Origin: Budorcas taxicolor
Lineage: Eukaryota > Chordata > Mammalia > Artiodactyla > Bovidae
DNA: 64,000 nt
Assembly (NCBI RefSeq): GCF_023091745.1
Contig: NC_068920.1
Span: 147,217,622 to 147,281,621 of the forward strand
Direction of reading: 5' to 3'
Shown: one piece after another, positions 25,471-35,802 of the stretch
Layout of the letters: each line of letters starts with the position of its first letter
Numbering within the stretch: the stretch's first letter is position 1
Made by a program: the position numbers and the translations under genes
Notes under the pieces: model-generated
The model's database searches: none
The model's input: the letters and a program-made list of their open reading frames with translations, nothing else
What the model was told of the DNA's origin: nothing

Positions 25471-25667
25471 AAGTAGAATAGGGATAATGCTTCAAAGGAT
25501 TTTTAGCGGAGTCAGTGCAGTAATTTATGCCTCCTTTGTGTAGTAACTATTAACATCTGATGATGATATGCCATGCATTATGCCAGGTGAACAGAACAGA
25601 CAAGGGCCTGATCCAGGCAGTAGTAGGAACCTAACAGATGTCTACCTTAGTGTTTCACGTTGCTATA

Positions 25668-25806
25668 TCATTTTGCTTTTGTTCAGTTGTGACCCCATGG
25701 ACTGCTGCACACCAGACTTCTCTGTCCTTCACCGTCTCCTGAAACTTGCTCAATGATCATTGAATCAGTGATGCCATCCAACCATCTTGTCCTCTGTCAT
25801 CCCCAT
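25668..25806 (-). mobile_element. BovB LINE 3' end fragment
   Basis: About 140 bases in reverse orientation: gttcagttgtgaccccatgg, then ctgtccttcaccgtctcctg and tgatgccatccaaccatctt. This is the extreme 3' end of BovB, strongly 5'-truncated. Confidence 0.75.
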
Positions 25807-25899
25807 TTTGCTTTAATTCTTTATTATTAAATAAAATTACTTCTCTTAAGTGTTTTAAAGCAAATAACAGGCATTATGTCTTTTCACTATACAAATTTA

Positions 25900-26345
25900 A
25901 GTGTATATCTCTTAAGAAACATAGTATTTCCTTTCATAATAACAATGATCGCACCTAACAAAACTACATTCATTGTTTCGCATCATTTATTATTCAGTTC
26001 ATATTTATATTTCCCCAGTTGTCTCAAAAAATAATTGTAGTGATTTGTTGCCGTCTAGGTTTAAAAAGGGTCTACAAATTGTGTTTGTTTGCAGGGGGTC
26101 TTATCTTTCTTAATGCAGAACACGCTTCTCTTTTTTGAGGGGTGGGAGCGTCATCTTGTGCTGAAGTCAGGTTCTGTTAGATGTCCCCATTTTGGACTTG
26201 TCTCTTGCTTCCTGTGGTTTTACGTAGCAGGTCCCTCCGTTCTATCCATATCTCCCTTTGCTGCTTGTAGTTTTCTGTAGCTGGTTTTTCTCTGCCCTCA
26301 TCCACATCTCCTGTAAGTGGAAGTTAGCTCAAGAGGCTTTACGAG
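25900..26345. mobile_element. Old L1-type 3' UTR fragment
   Basis: tatttccccagttgtctcaa, gtttaaaaagggtctacaaa and ctttgctgcttgtagttttc follow the order of a common mammalian L1 3' UTR segment. It is strongly diverged. Confidence 0.4.
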
Positions 26346-26639
26346 AGTCACATTCAGCTTTCCTGGCAAGAAACCTGTGATTGTGCCGTGTGCTTCATAA
26401 CACAGCACATCAAGGACCGTGCTTGTGTATCTTTGTAAGTTTTGTTCTCTATGTCTAGAACATCCAACTGTTCCCTTTCTGCCTAGCAAATTCCTATTCT
26501 TCCTTCAAAATCTTGTTTCACTCAGCTATAGCTAGAGAAAACTCATCGCTAACTTACTCAGTTTGAAGTGCAGAAGATTCCTGATGACTCTGGAGAGGTA
26601 GTACTTAGCAGAAATGAGTGTGCTAAGGGAAAGGAGAAC

Positions 26640-27515
26640 GTCAAGGCTATATATTGTCACCCTGCTTATTTAACTTATATGCAGAGTACATCATACGAAA
26701 TGCCAGGTTGGATGAAGCACAAGCTGGAATCAAGATTGCCAGGAGAAATACAAATAACCTTAGATACGCAGATGACACCACCCTTATGGCAGAAAGCGAA
26801 GAAGAACTAAAGAGCCTCTTGATGAAAGTGAAAGAGAAGAGTGAAAAAGTTGACTTAAAACTCAACATTCAGAAAACTAAGATCATGGCATCCAGTCCCA
26901 TTACTTCATGGCAGATAGATGGGGAAACAGTGACAGACTTTATTTTTTTAGGCTTCAAAATCACTGCAGATGGTGACTGCAGCCATGAAATTAAAAGACG
27001 CTTGCTCCTTGGAAGAAAAGCTATGACTAATCTAGACAGCATATTAAAAAGCAGAGATATTACTTTGCCAACAAAGGTCTGTCTAGTCAAGGCTATGGTC
27101 TTTCACGTAGTCATGTATGGATGTAAGAGTTGGACTATAAAGAAAGCTGAGTGCCAAAGAATTGATATTTTTGAACTGTGGTGTTGGAGAAGACTTGAGA
27201 GTCCCTTGGACTGCAAGGAGATCAGTCCTGGGTGTTCATTGGAAGGACTGATGCTGAGGCTGAAACTCCAGTACTTGGGCCACCTGATGCGAAGAAGTGA
27301 CTCATTTGAAAAGACGCTGATGCTGGGAAAGATTGAAGGCAGGAGAAGAGGACGTCAAAGGATGAGATGGTTGGATGGCATCACCGACTTGATGGACATG
27401 AATTTGAGCAAGCTCTGGGAGTTGGTGGTGACAGGGAGGCCTGGCATGCTGCAGTTCATGGGGTCACAGAGTTGGACGTGACTGAGCGACTGAATCTCTT
27501 TCTCCTTAGTTCTTT
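26640..27515 (+). mobile_element. BovB LINE 3' portion with an open RT reading frame
   Basis: A 5'-truncated BovB. A frame of 275 codons (26654-27481) starts inside the reverse transcriptase palm domain (SPCLFNLYAEYI) and includes an intact YADD catalytic box at 26765-26776 within LRYADDTTLMAESEEE. It then covers the thumb and C-terminal region (LGHLMRRSDSFEKTLMLGKI). The endonuclease and most of the fingers are missing, so it is not an autonomous element. The ATG is an internal Met, not a genuine start. Confidence 0.9.
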
Positions 27516-27919
27516 ACAGGTTAAACCAGAATAAAAGATTAGGCTGCCCTCCCTGCCTTTCTCAAGGGCAAATATTCCTATACCTCTCCAGAAGCAGAGA
27601 GCTCTTAACTGTAACGAGAGCATCATACCTTCTCAGTCTCTCAAAATAGATGTCTTGTCTGTTTGAATTTTGCATTAAGTGCTCAACTTAAGTGACTGTT
27701 ATGGAGGCATTGGAGATGACAGCGGGTGGAATACGGGTCTTCCAGCTGTTTTTTTTGTGTATTCTGCTGGGTGCATGATCCTGTTACTACCAACTGTTGT
27801 ACTGTACATTCTTGAGTCAGATGGAAATCAGAAAATGGCCTGTCTTAGCTGGGGCCCATTTTCAGTTGCCTAAGGAGTTTCCATGATGCAAAATTGGCAC
27901 AACATTGTATATCAGCTAT

Positions 27920-28135
27920 GAAAAGTGAAAGTGAAGTTGCTCAGTCGTGTCCGACTCTTTGTAACCCCATGGACTGTAGCCTACCAGGCTCCTCCATCCA
28001 TGGGATTTTCCAGACAGGAATACTAGAGTGGGTAGCCATTTCCTTCTCCAGGAGATTTTCCTGACCCAGGGATTGAACCCAGATCTCCCACATTGTAGGC
28101 ATATGCTCTACCTTCTGAGCCACCAGGGAAGTCAA
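27920..28135 (-). mobile_element. Bov-tA SINE, reverse
   Basis: Starts gaaaagtgaaagtgaagttg and ends gagccaccagggaagtcaa. Flanking atcagctat/atcaactat (27911-27919, about 28136-28144) looks like a diverged 9-bp duplication. Confidence 0.9.
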
Positions 28136-28195
28136 ATCAACTATACTTACCCGCCCCGCCCCCCCCCCCCAAAAAAAATTAGGAAAAAGAAAAAG

Positions 28196-28316
28196 AGGGA
28201 TTTCCCTGTGGAGGGGTGGTTAGGATATTAGACTCCCAGTGCAGGGGGCAGAGGTGCCCTTCCTGGTTGGGGAACTAAAGTCCTATAAGCCTGCACCGTG
28301 TAACCAAAAAGTTACC
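28196..28316 (+). mobile_element. CHR-type SINE, forward
   Basis: gggatttccctgtggagggg ... ttggggaactaaagtcctat: tRNA-Glu-derived head and body, diverged. It follows a C12-A8 run. Confidence 0.65.
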
Positions 28317-28657
28317 ATGGTTTTGGCGACAAAGTTGTGGACTGGAGATCAGAGCCCTGGGCTGTCATTCCTGCTGTTAACTTGCTCTGGGACTTTGTGA
28401 ACATCAGTGGCCCTCTTTCTGTAAACTTAAGGAAGGCCCGGGAATTCTAGGAAGATGTTTCAGGGGTACTTCAATCCCAAATGCTCTGCCTTGATCTATT
28501 TTATACATTAAGTTTCTGTGAAAGATTTCTTTTGGAGATAGAGTGCTACAGCTAAAAACAATAATAGCCAAAAAAGGCTTCCAAATATCACCAAGCTAGA
28601 TGACAACTACATCGCCTTGTTTGTTTAAAATTCACATCTTTGTCACTAAGCTGGAGT

Positions 28658-28752
28658 ATTTTTTTTTAATTTGTTTTTTTTCTTTTTCATCTTTTGACTA
28701 TGTTTCATTGCATATGGCATCTTAGTTCCCCCACCAGGGATTGAACGTACCC
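28658..28752 (-). mobile_element. CHR-type SINE fragment, reverse
   Basis: T-rich start, then gcatatggcatcttagttcc and ccaccagggattgaacgtac. Truncated. Confidence 0.6.
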
Positions 28753-29664
28753 CATAAAGTTCCAGATGTATCTTTTTTATGGGACACCATTCCACCCATT
28801 ACAACCATTTACTTGTCTAATTTGTCTGATTAATGGGAGTAGCCTTCGGGGCAGGACTGTGTTACTTGATGTGGAAGGTAACAGGGTCCTTGCCTCAGGA
28901 ATGTGTGCTCCTGTGGAGAAAGGCAGGATACCATCAGTGGACAGCAGTGTGGGACCAAGCAGAGGAGAGACTGTGAAAGAGGCAAGAAGTACGCCGCGAG
29001 GAGCCATTGCATCCAAGTGCAATCTGAGACCAGAGGCAAGAAAGTCACTTCAGAGGCTGTTAGACTACAGAGGTGAGAGGGAGGGACTGAGCTGGATGGT
29101 TTCCATCAACACCAGCTAAGCATGTTAATGGTGCTTCTTTAGAAACAACTTTTTATGACCTAAAGAATAAAAAAGTCAGTGTGACTAAATACAATGTGGT
29201 ATCCTGGGTTGAATCCTGGAACAGAATCTATGCAGTCCTATTAGTGGTTATCAAGGGCTGGAAGAAGGGAGTAGTGAAGAATGACTGCTAAGTGGGTCTA
29301 GGGATTCTCTGAGGGTGATTTAAATGTTCTAGAACTACATAGTGGTGATGGTTAGACAACACTGGATGTACTGAATGCCACTAATGATACATTTTATGTC
29401 AGGTCTATTTCATCACAATGTTTAAAAGACTTAAAAAGGCACCTACTTCTAAAAATTGTGAAATCTGATGTTTTCTAGTTTTGATAAAACATACCTAGAT
29501 TATGTAAGATACTAACATCAGAGGAAGCTGAGTGAAGAGATTATATACCTTTTCACTGTGAGATAATTATCACAATCAAGATGGTTACCGTATCCATAGT
29601 TACTGTTTTTGTGTGGTGAGAACACTTCAGATCTTCTGCCTGAGCAAAGTTCAAGCGTATAAAA
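28753..29664. other. Intergenic, unassigned
   Basis: A 117-codon frame (28766-29119) has no family resemblance and lies partly against a SINE. I see nothing else. Confidence 0.5.
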
Positions 29665-30110
29665 CAGTGTTCTTAACCATGGTCAGCATAGTGTACCTTA
29701 GATCCCCACATTTTATAACTGAAAGCTTGTACCTTTGACCAGATCTCCCATCCCCACCGCTTCCATCCCCAGATTGTGGCAGCCACTTTCCTACTCTGCT
29801 TGAGTTTACCCTTTATATGATTTTACATATAAATGAGATCATACTGTGTTTATCTTTTTGTGTCTTGACATTTCATTTAGCATAATGTCCTTCAGGTTCC
29901 TCTATGTTGTTGCAAATGGCAAGATTTCCTTCCTTTTTATGTCTGAATATTCAATCTCATTGTATGTATATACCATATATTCCTTATCCACTTGTCTGCC
30001 AGTGGACACAGGTTGTTTCCAAATCTTGGCTACTATGAATCATGCAGTGAATGTGGGGGTGCAGGTATCTCTTTGAGATACTGATGTCATCCACTTTGGA
30101 GGTATTTTCC
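29665..30110 (-). mobile_element. Old L1 3' end, reverse
   Basis: Text like catataaatgagatcatact, tgttgttgcaaatggcaaga and caggttgtttccaaatcttg is the reversed 3' region of older L1 elements. Confidence 0.65.
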
Positions 30111-30221
30111 TAAAATGCTAGTAGAATTAGCATATTTTAAACATTCAGCGCCTGAGTTCTGTTTTTCTACAAAGGATTAAATAGAACATGTTTTCAATTA
30201 AGGCCTCCGGCCACTGCAGAA

Positions 30222-30371
30222 CTGGAGGGTAACTGGCGCTTGCCTTCTTTCTGGGGCCAGTCAACCTGAGGGTAATGACTTTTGGCCACTTCAGACCTGG
30301 AGGGTAACTGGCGCTTGCCTTCTTTCTGGGGCCAGTCAACCTGAGGGTAATGACTTTTGGCCACTTCAGAC
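30222..30371. repeat. 75-bp tandem duplication, intergenic
   Basis: Copy 1 is 30222-30296 and copy 2 is 30297-30371, apparently identical. A diverged partial copy precedes (ggccactgcagaa) and a short piece follows. Because 75 is a multiple of three, a minus-strand frame (30145-30396) repeats 25 residues, but nothing else supports coding. Confidence 0.95.
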
Positions 30372-31067
30372 CTGAGGTGATTTCAAACCAGCACAAGTTG
30401 ACTTTTTTTTTCTCTATCCAATGGGTTCTCTATGTTCAGTTATTTACGCGGCTCAATTACTCTGAGATCTAAAGAGAAGAGAGAGATTTAAGAAGGAAAA
30501 AAACACAGCTCCATATTTTGTATGGTATACAGTTTGTAAGGGATATGCTTTGCTCAGCAGCCAGATTAGCCTCTGCAAATCATTCTGTGATACAAGACAA
30601 GGATGCCTGTAAAAAAGAGACATAAAAAAGTGTGTGTGTGTGTATGAGGGAGACAGACAGGGAAAGAAAGAAATTGTTACTGAAATTTTAGAAATGAACC
30701 TTTTTTTTCTTTTTAATAAATGCCAACTGATTTCATTGCTATTTAGAAAATACAGGTAGGCATATAGTCATAAGGAATAATAAGAGGTAAGTATAAGTAG
30801 TTCATAGTTCAGTTTTCTGCTTTTTTCATCTAATATGTGCCAATTTTCCAAGTCATGAGACATTCTTCAGAAACCTCATTCTCAATGACTGCATCTTGTT
30901 AAGTAATATAGTAGTAAAACTACCTTAAAAATTGATTTAAGTTTTGCATAGTAGTACATAGCATGGTACATATTACAAAGCTACAAAGGATATGTAGAGA
31001 AAATCCTCCCTCCCACCTCCTGTTCATCTCCTAAGAGGCAATGTAGATTACAAGTTTTATCTTTGTT

Positions 31068-31670
31068 TTAAAATTTTTTATTGAAGGATAATCGCTTTAC
31101 AGAGTTTTGTTGTTTTCTGTCAAACCTCAACATGAATCAGCCATCGGTATACATATATCCCCTCCATTTTGAACTTCCCAATCCCACCCCTCTAGGTTGA
31201 TACAGAGCCCATTTGAGTTTCTTAGCCATACAGCAAATTCCCATTGGCAATCTATTTTACATATGGTAATGTAAGTTTCCATGTTACTCTTTCCATACAT
31301 CGCACCCTCTCCTCCCCTCTCCCCATGGTTGCAATTCTATTCTCTATGTCTGTTTCTCCATTGCTGCCCTGTAAGTAAATTCTTCAGTACCGTTTTTCTA
31401 GATTCTGTATATATGTGTTAGAATACAATATTTCTCTTTCTGACTGACTTCACTGTATAATAGGTTCTAGGTTTATCCATCTCATTAGAACTGACTCAAA
31501 GTTGTTCCTTTTTATGGCTGAGTAATCTTGCATTGTGTATATGTACCACAACTTCATCCATCTGTTGATGGACATCTAGGTTGCTTCCATGTTCTAGCTA
31601 ATGTAAATGGTACTGCAATGAATAATGGGAAGCATGTGTCTTTTTCAATGAAATGACTAGTTTCCTTTTC
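31068..31670 (-). mobile_element. Artiodactyl L1 3' end, reverse
   Basis: Reversed L1: attgaaggataatcgcttta, catatatcccctccattttg, ctgttgatggacatctaggt. About 600 bases, 5'-truncated. Confidence 0.85.
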
Positions 31671-31814
31671 AGGCTTGAGGGGAAATAATTCAGTTTCAAG
31701 AGGGCTGGTTATTTTTTTTTTTCTTATTAAAGATTCCCAAAGAATCATCTGTTTATCAACATACTCAAATGCTGTGCTTTGCTCCATGCATAATATATTT
31801 TTTTCATTTTTCTT

Positions 31815-31966
31815 TCTGGACTTCTCTGTGCATGGAATTCTCCACACAAGAATACAGGAGTGGGTAGCCATTCACTTCTCCAGGGGATGTTTTCAACCCA
31901 GGGGTCAAATCTGTCTCCTGCATTGCAGGCAGATTCTCTGCCATCTGAGCTACCAGGAAGTCCCCT
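31815..31966 (-). mobile_element. Bov-tA SINE fragment, reverse
   Basis: gtgcatggaattctccacac ... gaatacaggagtgggtagcc ... tgagctaccaggaagtcccc. It lacks the distal Bov-A part. Confidence 0.82.
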
Positions 31967-32594
31967 TTCTATCTAAAAGGATCTGAAATACATTAAAATT
32001 TCTGAACTAAAATCTTGGAAACTATAGTTCTTGGTACACGACTTTGTATAGAGTCATATTCCAATAAGAGGGGTCTGTTTTCTGAGGGAGACTTGAGAAT
32101 TTACTCATACTTTTCCAGGTGCTAACTTCACGCAGATTTATTCAGGCCAAAAAAAAAAAAAAAAAGCATACGGATATAGGAATAATTCACATTAGAGTGT
32201 TGAAGATGTTATATATCTATAAGGATTGATGGGATTGGTATAGGAAAAATAGTGGCTGATAAGTGAAACACAGCAAGGATGACAAGAAGAAAATGCCCCC
32301 AAACTCAGCCAAAACTAGAGAGCTATATCTGATCATTTAGATGAAAGCAGTACCAATGCTTGTGTGAATCTAGTAGTTAACTCTAGAATCATGTGGTGAC
32401 AGGTGTTTAGTAATTGGAAATATTTTAAGTTCACTTGCAGCAAGTAAATGATAAATATTTCATTCTATAGCATGGGATCAGCAAATCCCAAGTCATCTTT
32501 TACATATCTTTATTAAATCCTAAATTAAAAGAACCTCTTATGGTGTTAAGAAGAGGAATCTAGATCCAGTCATCTTGCTCACATTTTTCAAATG

Positions 32595-33010
32595 GGCAAT
32601 AGTGGCTGTATAACAAGTTACCCCTAATTTAGAAACTTAAAATAACCAGTATTTATTATTTCCCAGTTTCTGATGGACAAAAATCAGGTAATGGGTGGGT
32701 GGGTGTTGCTGGCTCCCTCATGAGGTTGCAGTCAAGCTGTTGGGTTGGGGGAATGCCATTGTCTGAATGAAAGGTAGCATAGGGCTGGAGGATTCACTTC
32801 CAAGTTGAGGCAGATAGTCTTCGGCGGGTCTCAGTTACTTGCTCTCTGTGGGCTGTTGACCTGTATTCCTATGAATCACTCCATAGACTTCCTGAATGTT
32901 CTCATGTCACAAAAGCTGTCTTCACCTAGTGAGTGATAGGAGAGAGAGCAAGCAAGTAAGAGAACACCTGAGATGGAAGACACAGTTTCTTACAATCTAA
33001 TCCTTGGAGT
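32595..33010. repeat. Ancient interspersed repeat, family not determined
   Basis: A decayed copy of the common motif in which a gene-desert repeat begins with ataacaagttacccctaatt and continues gaggttgcagtcaagctgtt. I recognise the arrangement from mammalian repeats but cannot name the family safely. Confidence 0.4.
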
Positions 33011-34464
33011 GTAATACCATCACTTATATGTGCTGTTGGTCACACAGACCAACCCTGGTCTAGTGTGGAAGGGGTATGATTCTATATAAGGGCTTGAGTA
33101 TCAAGGAGCAGAGACCACTAAGGGCCATCTGGGAGGCTGGCTATGATAGTGACTTCCAAATCTGTCAGGTATTTATATTCCATTGGGTACATTTAAACCT
33201 AACAGCTTTAATTTTAAATGCTAGTATCTACATTATGCTGGAAATTTCATCCTTTGTAACTGCTTATATTTATGATTTAAAGATGTACTTATTTTTAAAA
33301 AATTCTTTTGGGGATGAGTATAAAAGTTTGAAGACAGCTGGCTCAGACTTCTGGTTCTATCCAGTACATCCCTCTTACCCTGTTCTTCTGGCTCTTTATC
33401 TCCCCCACGTGGTGCTCTTGTATCTTAACTATACGGACAATTTATAAATTTAAGATAAACTTCAAACCGGAAATCATATAATTTGGGTCCTGATTTGTGA
33501 ATGGGAAAAATTACTGGAAAGTTTGTCTGAAAATCTGGGACTTCTGGATATGAATAAGAAAATAGGAATTTTACTATTTTAAAATGGCATTTATTAAACA
33601 ATTAAGTACTGTGATCTGGGCACAGTACAGGGGCTGGAGTAGGAGACAAAGAATGCAATCTAGGATCTGTTACAGTTATAAGCTGGAGAGGATTGTATCT
33701 GGATGCTTAGAAAATATATTCTTACTGTACAAAAAACTGTACCCAACTCATTTTATATGGTATACATCTTTTAAAAATTATATACAATTGGCAGAGGTGT
33801 ACCTCTGCTTTACTTTTTGATTAGGTGTGTCACCAATGTGTATGTTTAATGAAGGCATTTTACACCTCAGATGATCAAACCAGATTTAGTTATGCCAAAA
33901 ATGCACAAAACTAGTAACTATGGATAATAACCGTTGGGAAAAGCTGCTGAGATTTTACTGAGGCATGTCGCAGTGAACCTAAATTTAAACCACAGTATGA
34001 GTATCTTATTAGGAGCAGCCTTAAAACTTGGCCAGACAGGAATAACACTCCATTCCTAACAATTTACCATTTCATAATGGAGAAAAGGCTGTATTTCTCA
34101 TTCTTACGTGGAAAATGTATTATGTCCTACGTATAAACGTTAGTTGAACCAAAACAGCAATTCATATCCAACGTTGTTAGAATGTTTTATTAAGTACCAT
34201 GAATACTATAAACTAGAGCTAAAATGATGCAAAGGATTTGCAAACCAAGACACAAACTGTCTTGACAAATCTCCAATCTAAGTAAAAAGTGACCACCAAG
34301 TTGAATTTCAATAAGTTTGCTGGACGATTCTAGAACCTGTACATGCAGGAGGGGTTAGGTCCAACGTATAGTTTCTGGAACTCTTTTACATCCTCTACGT
34401 ACAGCGGAGCCAAAGAAAAACTGCATTAAGGAAGCACCTGTTTATTTCCGTCCTTAACCACCCT
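33011..34464. other. Intergenic, upstream of the ADAM17 CpG island
   Basis: A/T-rich sequence without a recognised repeat. A 123-codon frame (33076-33447) is hydrophobic but unsupported by any family or by codon bias. Confidence 0.5.
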
Positions 34465-34489
34465 CCCCCGCCCCCCCCCCCCCCCCCCC
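34465..34489. repeat. Poly-C tract at the 5' edge of the ADAM17 CpG island
   Basis: A run of 19 C (34471-34489) preceded by ctcccccg. The opposite strand is a G-run able to form a quadruplex. Its length may be affected by sequencing error. Confidence 0.9.
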
Positions 34490-34757
34490 GGCAAAAAGCC
34501 TTTCTCCTTATAACCGACCGAGGCCTAAGACACGCGGTTGGTCGGACACGGGGCCCGGAAACTCAAGCTACACCCCGTTTTCAACTGGGAGGCTGGTCTC
34601 GCAGAAGCTGGCGAGGGGACGGACGCGGGGGGTTTCCCGCTCCCGGGAGCTGTCCTTCATTCGCTCCAGCACTTCGCTGCTGGGTCACACCCCGAGCACA
34701 CCCGGCCAGGGGCTCCTCGTCCGCACTGGACCCCAGGGTTCTACAACTCGCTTAGTG

Positions 34758-34973
34758 AAAGGGTGAAAGGGAAAGTCGTTCAGTCAGTCCCGGCCGACTT
34801 TTCGCGACCTCACGGACTACAGTCCCGCCAGGCTCCTCTGTCCATGGGGTTCTCCAGGCTAGAATACTGGAGCGGGTAGCCATTCCCTTCTCCAGGGGAA
34901 TCTTCTCGACCCAGGGATCGAACCCGGGTCTCTCTCATGGCAGGCGGATTCTGAGCCACCAGGGAAACCAGGG
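34758..34973 (-). mobile_element. Bov-tA SINE, reverse, CpG-rich
   Basis: gggtgaaagggaaagtcgtt ... tgtccatggggttctccagg ... atcgaacccgggtctctctc. Many CpGs are kept (gtcccggccgacttttcgcg), unlike the other copies in this window. It lies at the 5' shoulder of the ADAM17 CpG island. Confidence 0.9.
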
Positions 34974-34985
34974 ATCCTTATACAG

Positions 34986-35190
34986 ATGGACTTCCCTGGT
35001 GGCTCAGACCGTAGAGTCTACCTGCAACCCGGGGAGACCCGGGTTCCATCTCTGGGTCGGGAAGATTCCCCTGTAGAAGGAAACGGCAACCCATGTCAAT
35101 ATTCTTGCCTGGAGAACCCCATGAACAGAGGAGCCTGGCGGACTACAGCCCATCGAGTCGCGAAGAGTCGGACACGACTGAAAGCGGACG
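34986..35190 (+). mobile_element. Bov-tA SINE, forward, CpG-rich
   Basis: ggacttccctggtggctcag ... gtctacctgcaacccgggga ... tcgcgaagagtcggacacga. It starts about 13 bases after the reversed copy, so the pair forms an inverted repeat about 500 bp before the ADAM17 ATG. Confidence 0.9.
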
Positions 35191-35711
35191 GATATCGCTT
35201 ACAGAGGCGGTGGGACCGAGGGATACAGCCGGATGCACCTCTGAGGGCCCATTCGTGAGCTACCCCATCCCTGGCGGGGGTCATCCGGGGACAGAGGGGA
35301 GGCCCCACTGGGTCGAGTCAGGACGTCGCACGGCCCGTCAGAGGCGGCGCCGGAAAAACCCTCAACGGGACTGGGTGGGGGCGGGAAGACAGTGGCGCGC
35401 CGGCGCGGGGCGGAGCGAGCGCGGGGCTCCCGGCATGCCGTGAGTGGCGCCGGGCTTCCGGCTGTGGGCGGTGCGGGGGTCGGCGGCGGCCGGAAGCAGG
35501 CTGCGCCAGCCTCTGGGAACTCTGCTTGCACTTCCTGGGGGCCTCTAGCCGGGCTCAGGAGTCTTCCGGTAGGCGGCGCGGGAGGAATAAGAAGCTTGAA
35601 GGGCCGGCCCGGGCGGATCCCCTCATCTCCCAATGTGAGCGGCGTCCCTAGCCCCCCCTTCAGGCGAAGGCTGCCCCCCAGAGAGGTGGAGCCGGTGGCC
35701 GGGCCGGGACC

Positions 35712-35802
35712 ATGAGGCACCGTGTCCTCCTGCTGACCAGCTTGGTTCATCTGGTGCTGGCGCCGCGACCTCCTGACGAGCGGGGCTCCCCGCGGCGATT
35801 CG
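35712..35802 (+). CDS. ADAM17: ADAM17 exon 1 coding part: start codon, signal peptide
   Basis: The ATG at 35712 has a strong context (GGGACCATGA). The product starts MRHRVLLLTSLVHLVLAPRP: one basic patch, then a hydrophobic core and cleavage probably near LVLA/PRP. The exon ends with one base of a codon before GTAAGG. It joins exon 2 as RRF-E-KLDSLLSDYD. The region after APRPPD (ERGSPRRF) differs from human (DPGFGPHQRL, from memory) and is two residues shorter. Start choice rests on family homology, the Kozak context and the signal peptide. Confidence 0.95.

Larger units (their letters stand above)
22835..25667. other. Intergenic, old repeats only
   Basis: Holds the MER5-like and MIR-like pieces listed and otherwise unassigned sequence. 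No gene signal. Confidence 0.5.

Noticed and set aside
28766..29119. 117-codon plus-strand frame in the intergenic region
   Set aside because: No recognisable domain and no coding-type composition.
30145..30396. Minus-strand frame with a 25-residue repeat
   Set aside because: The repeat is simply the 75-bp tandem duplication read in a frame divisible by three; there is no independent support for coding.
33076..33447. 123-codon hydrophobic plus-strand frame upstream of ADAM17
   Set aside because: No family resemblance, no start context, no splice or promoter signal, A/T-rich composition typical of chance.
34986..35258. 90-codon frame at the ADAM17 promoter
   Set aside because: It translates a Bov-tA SINE.
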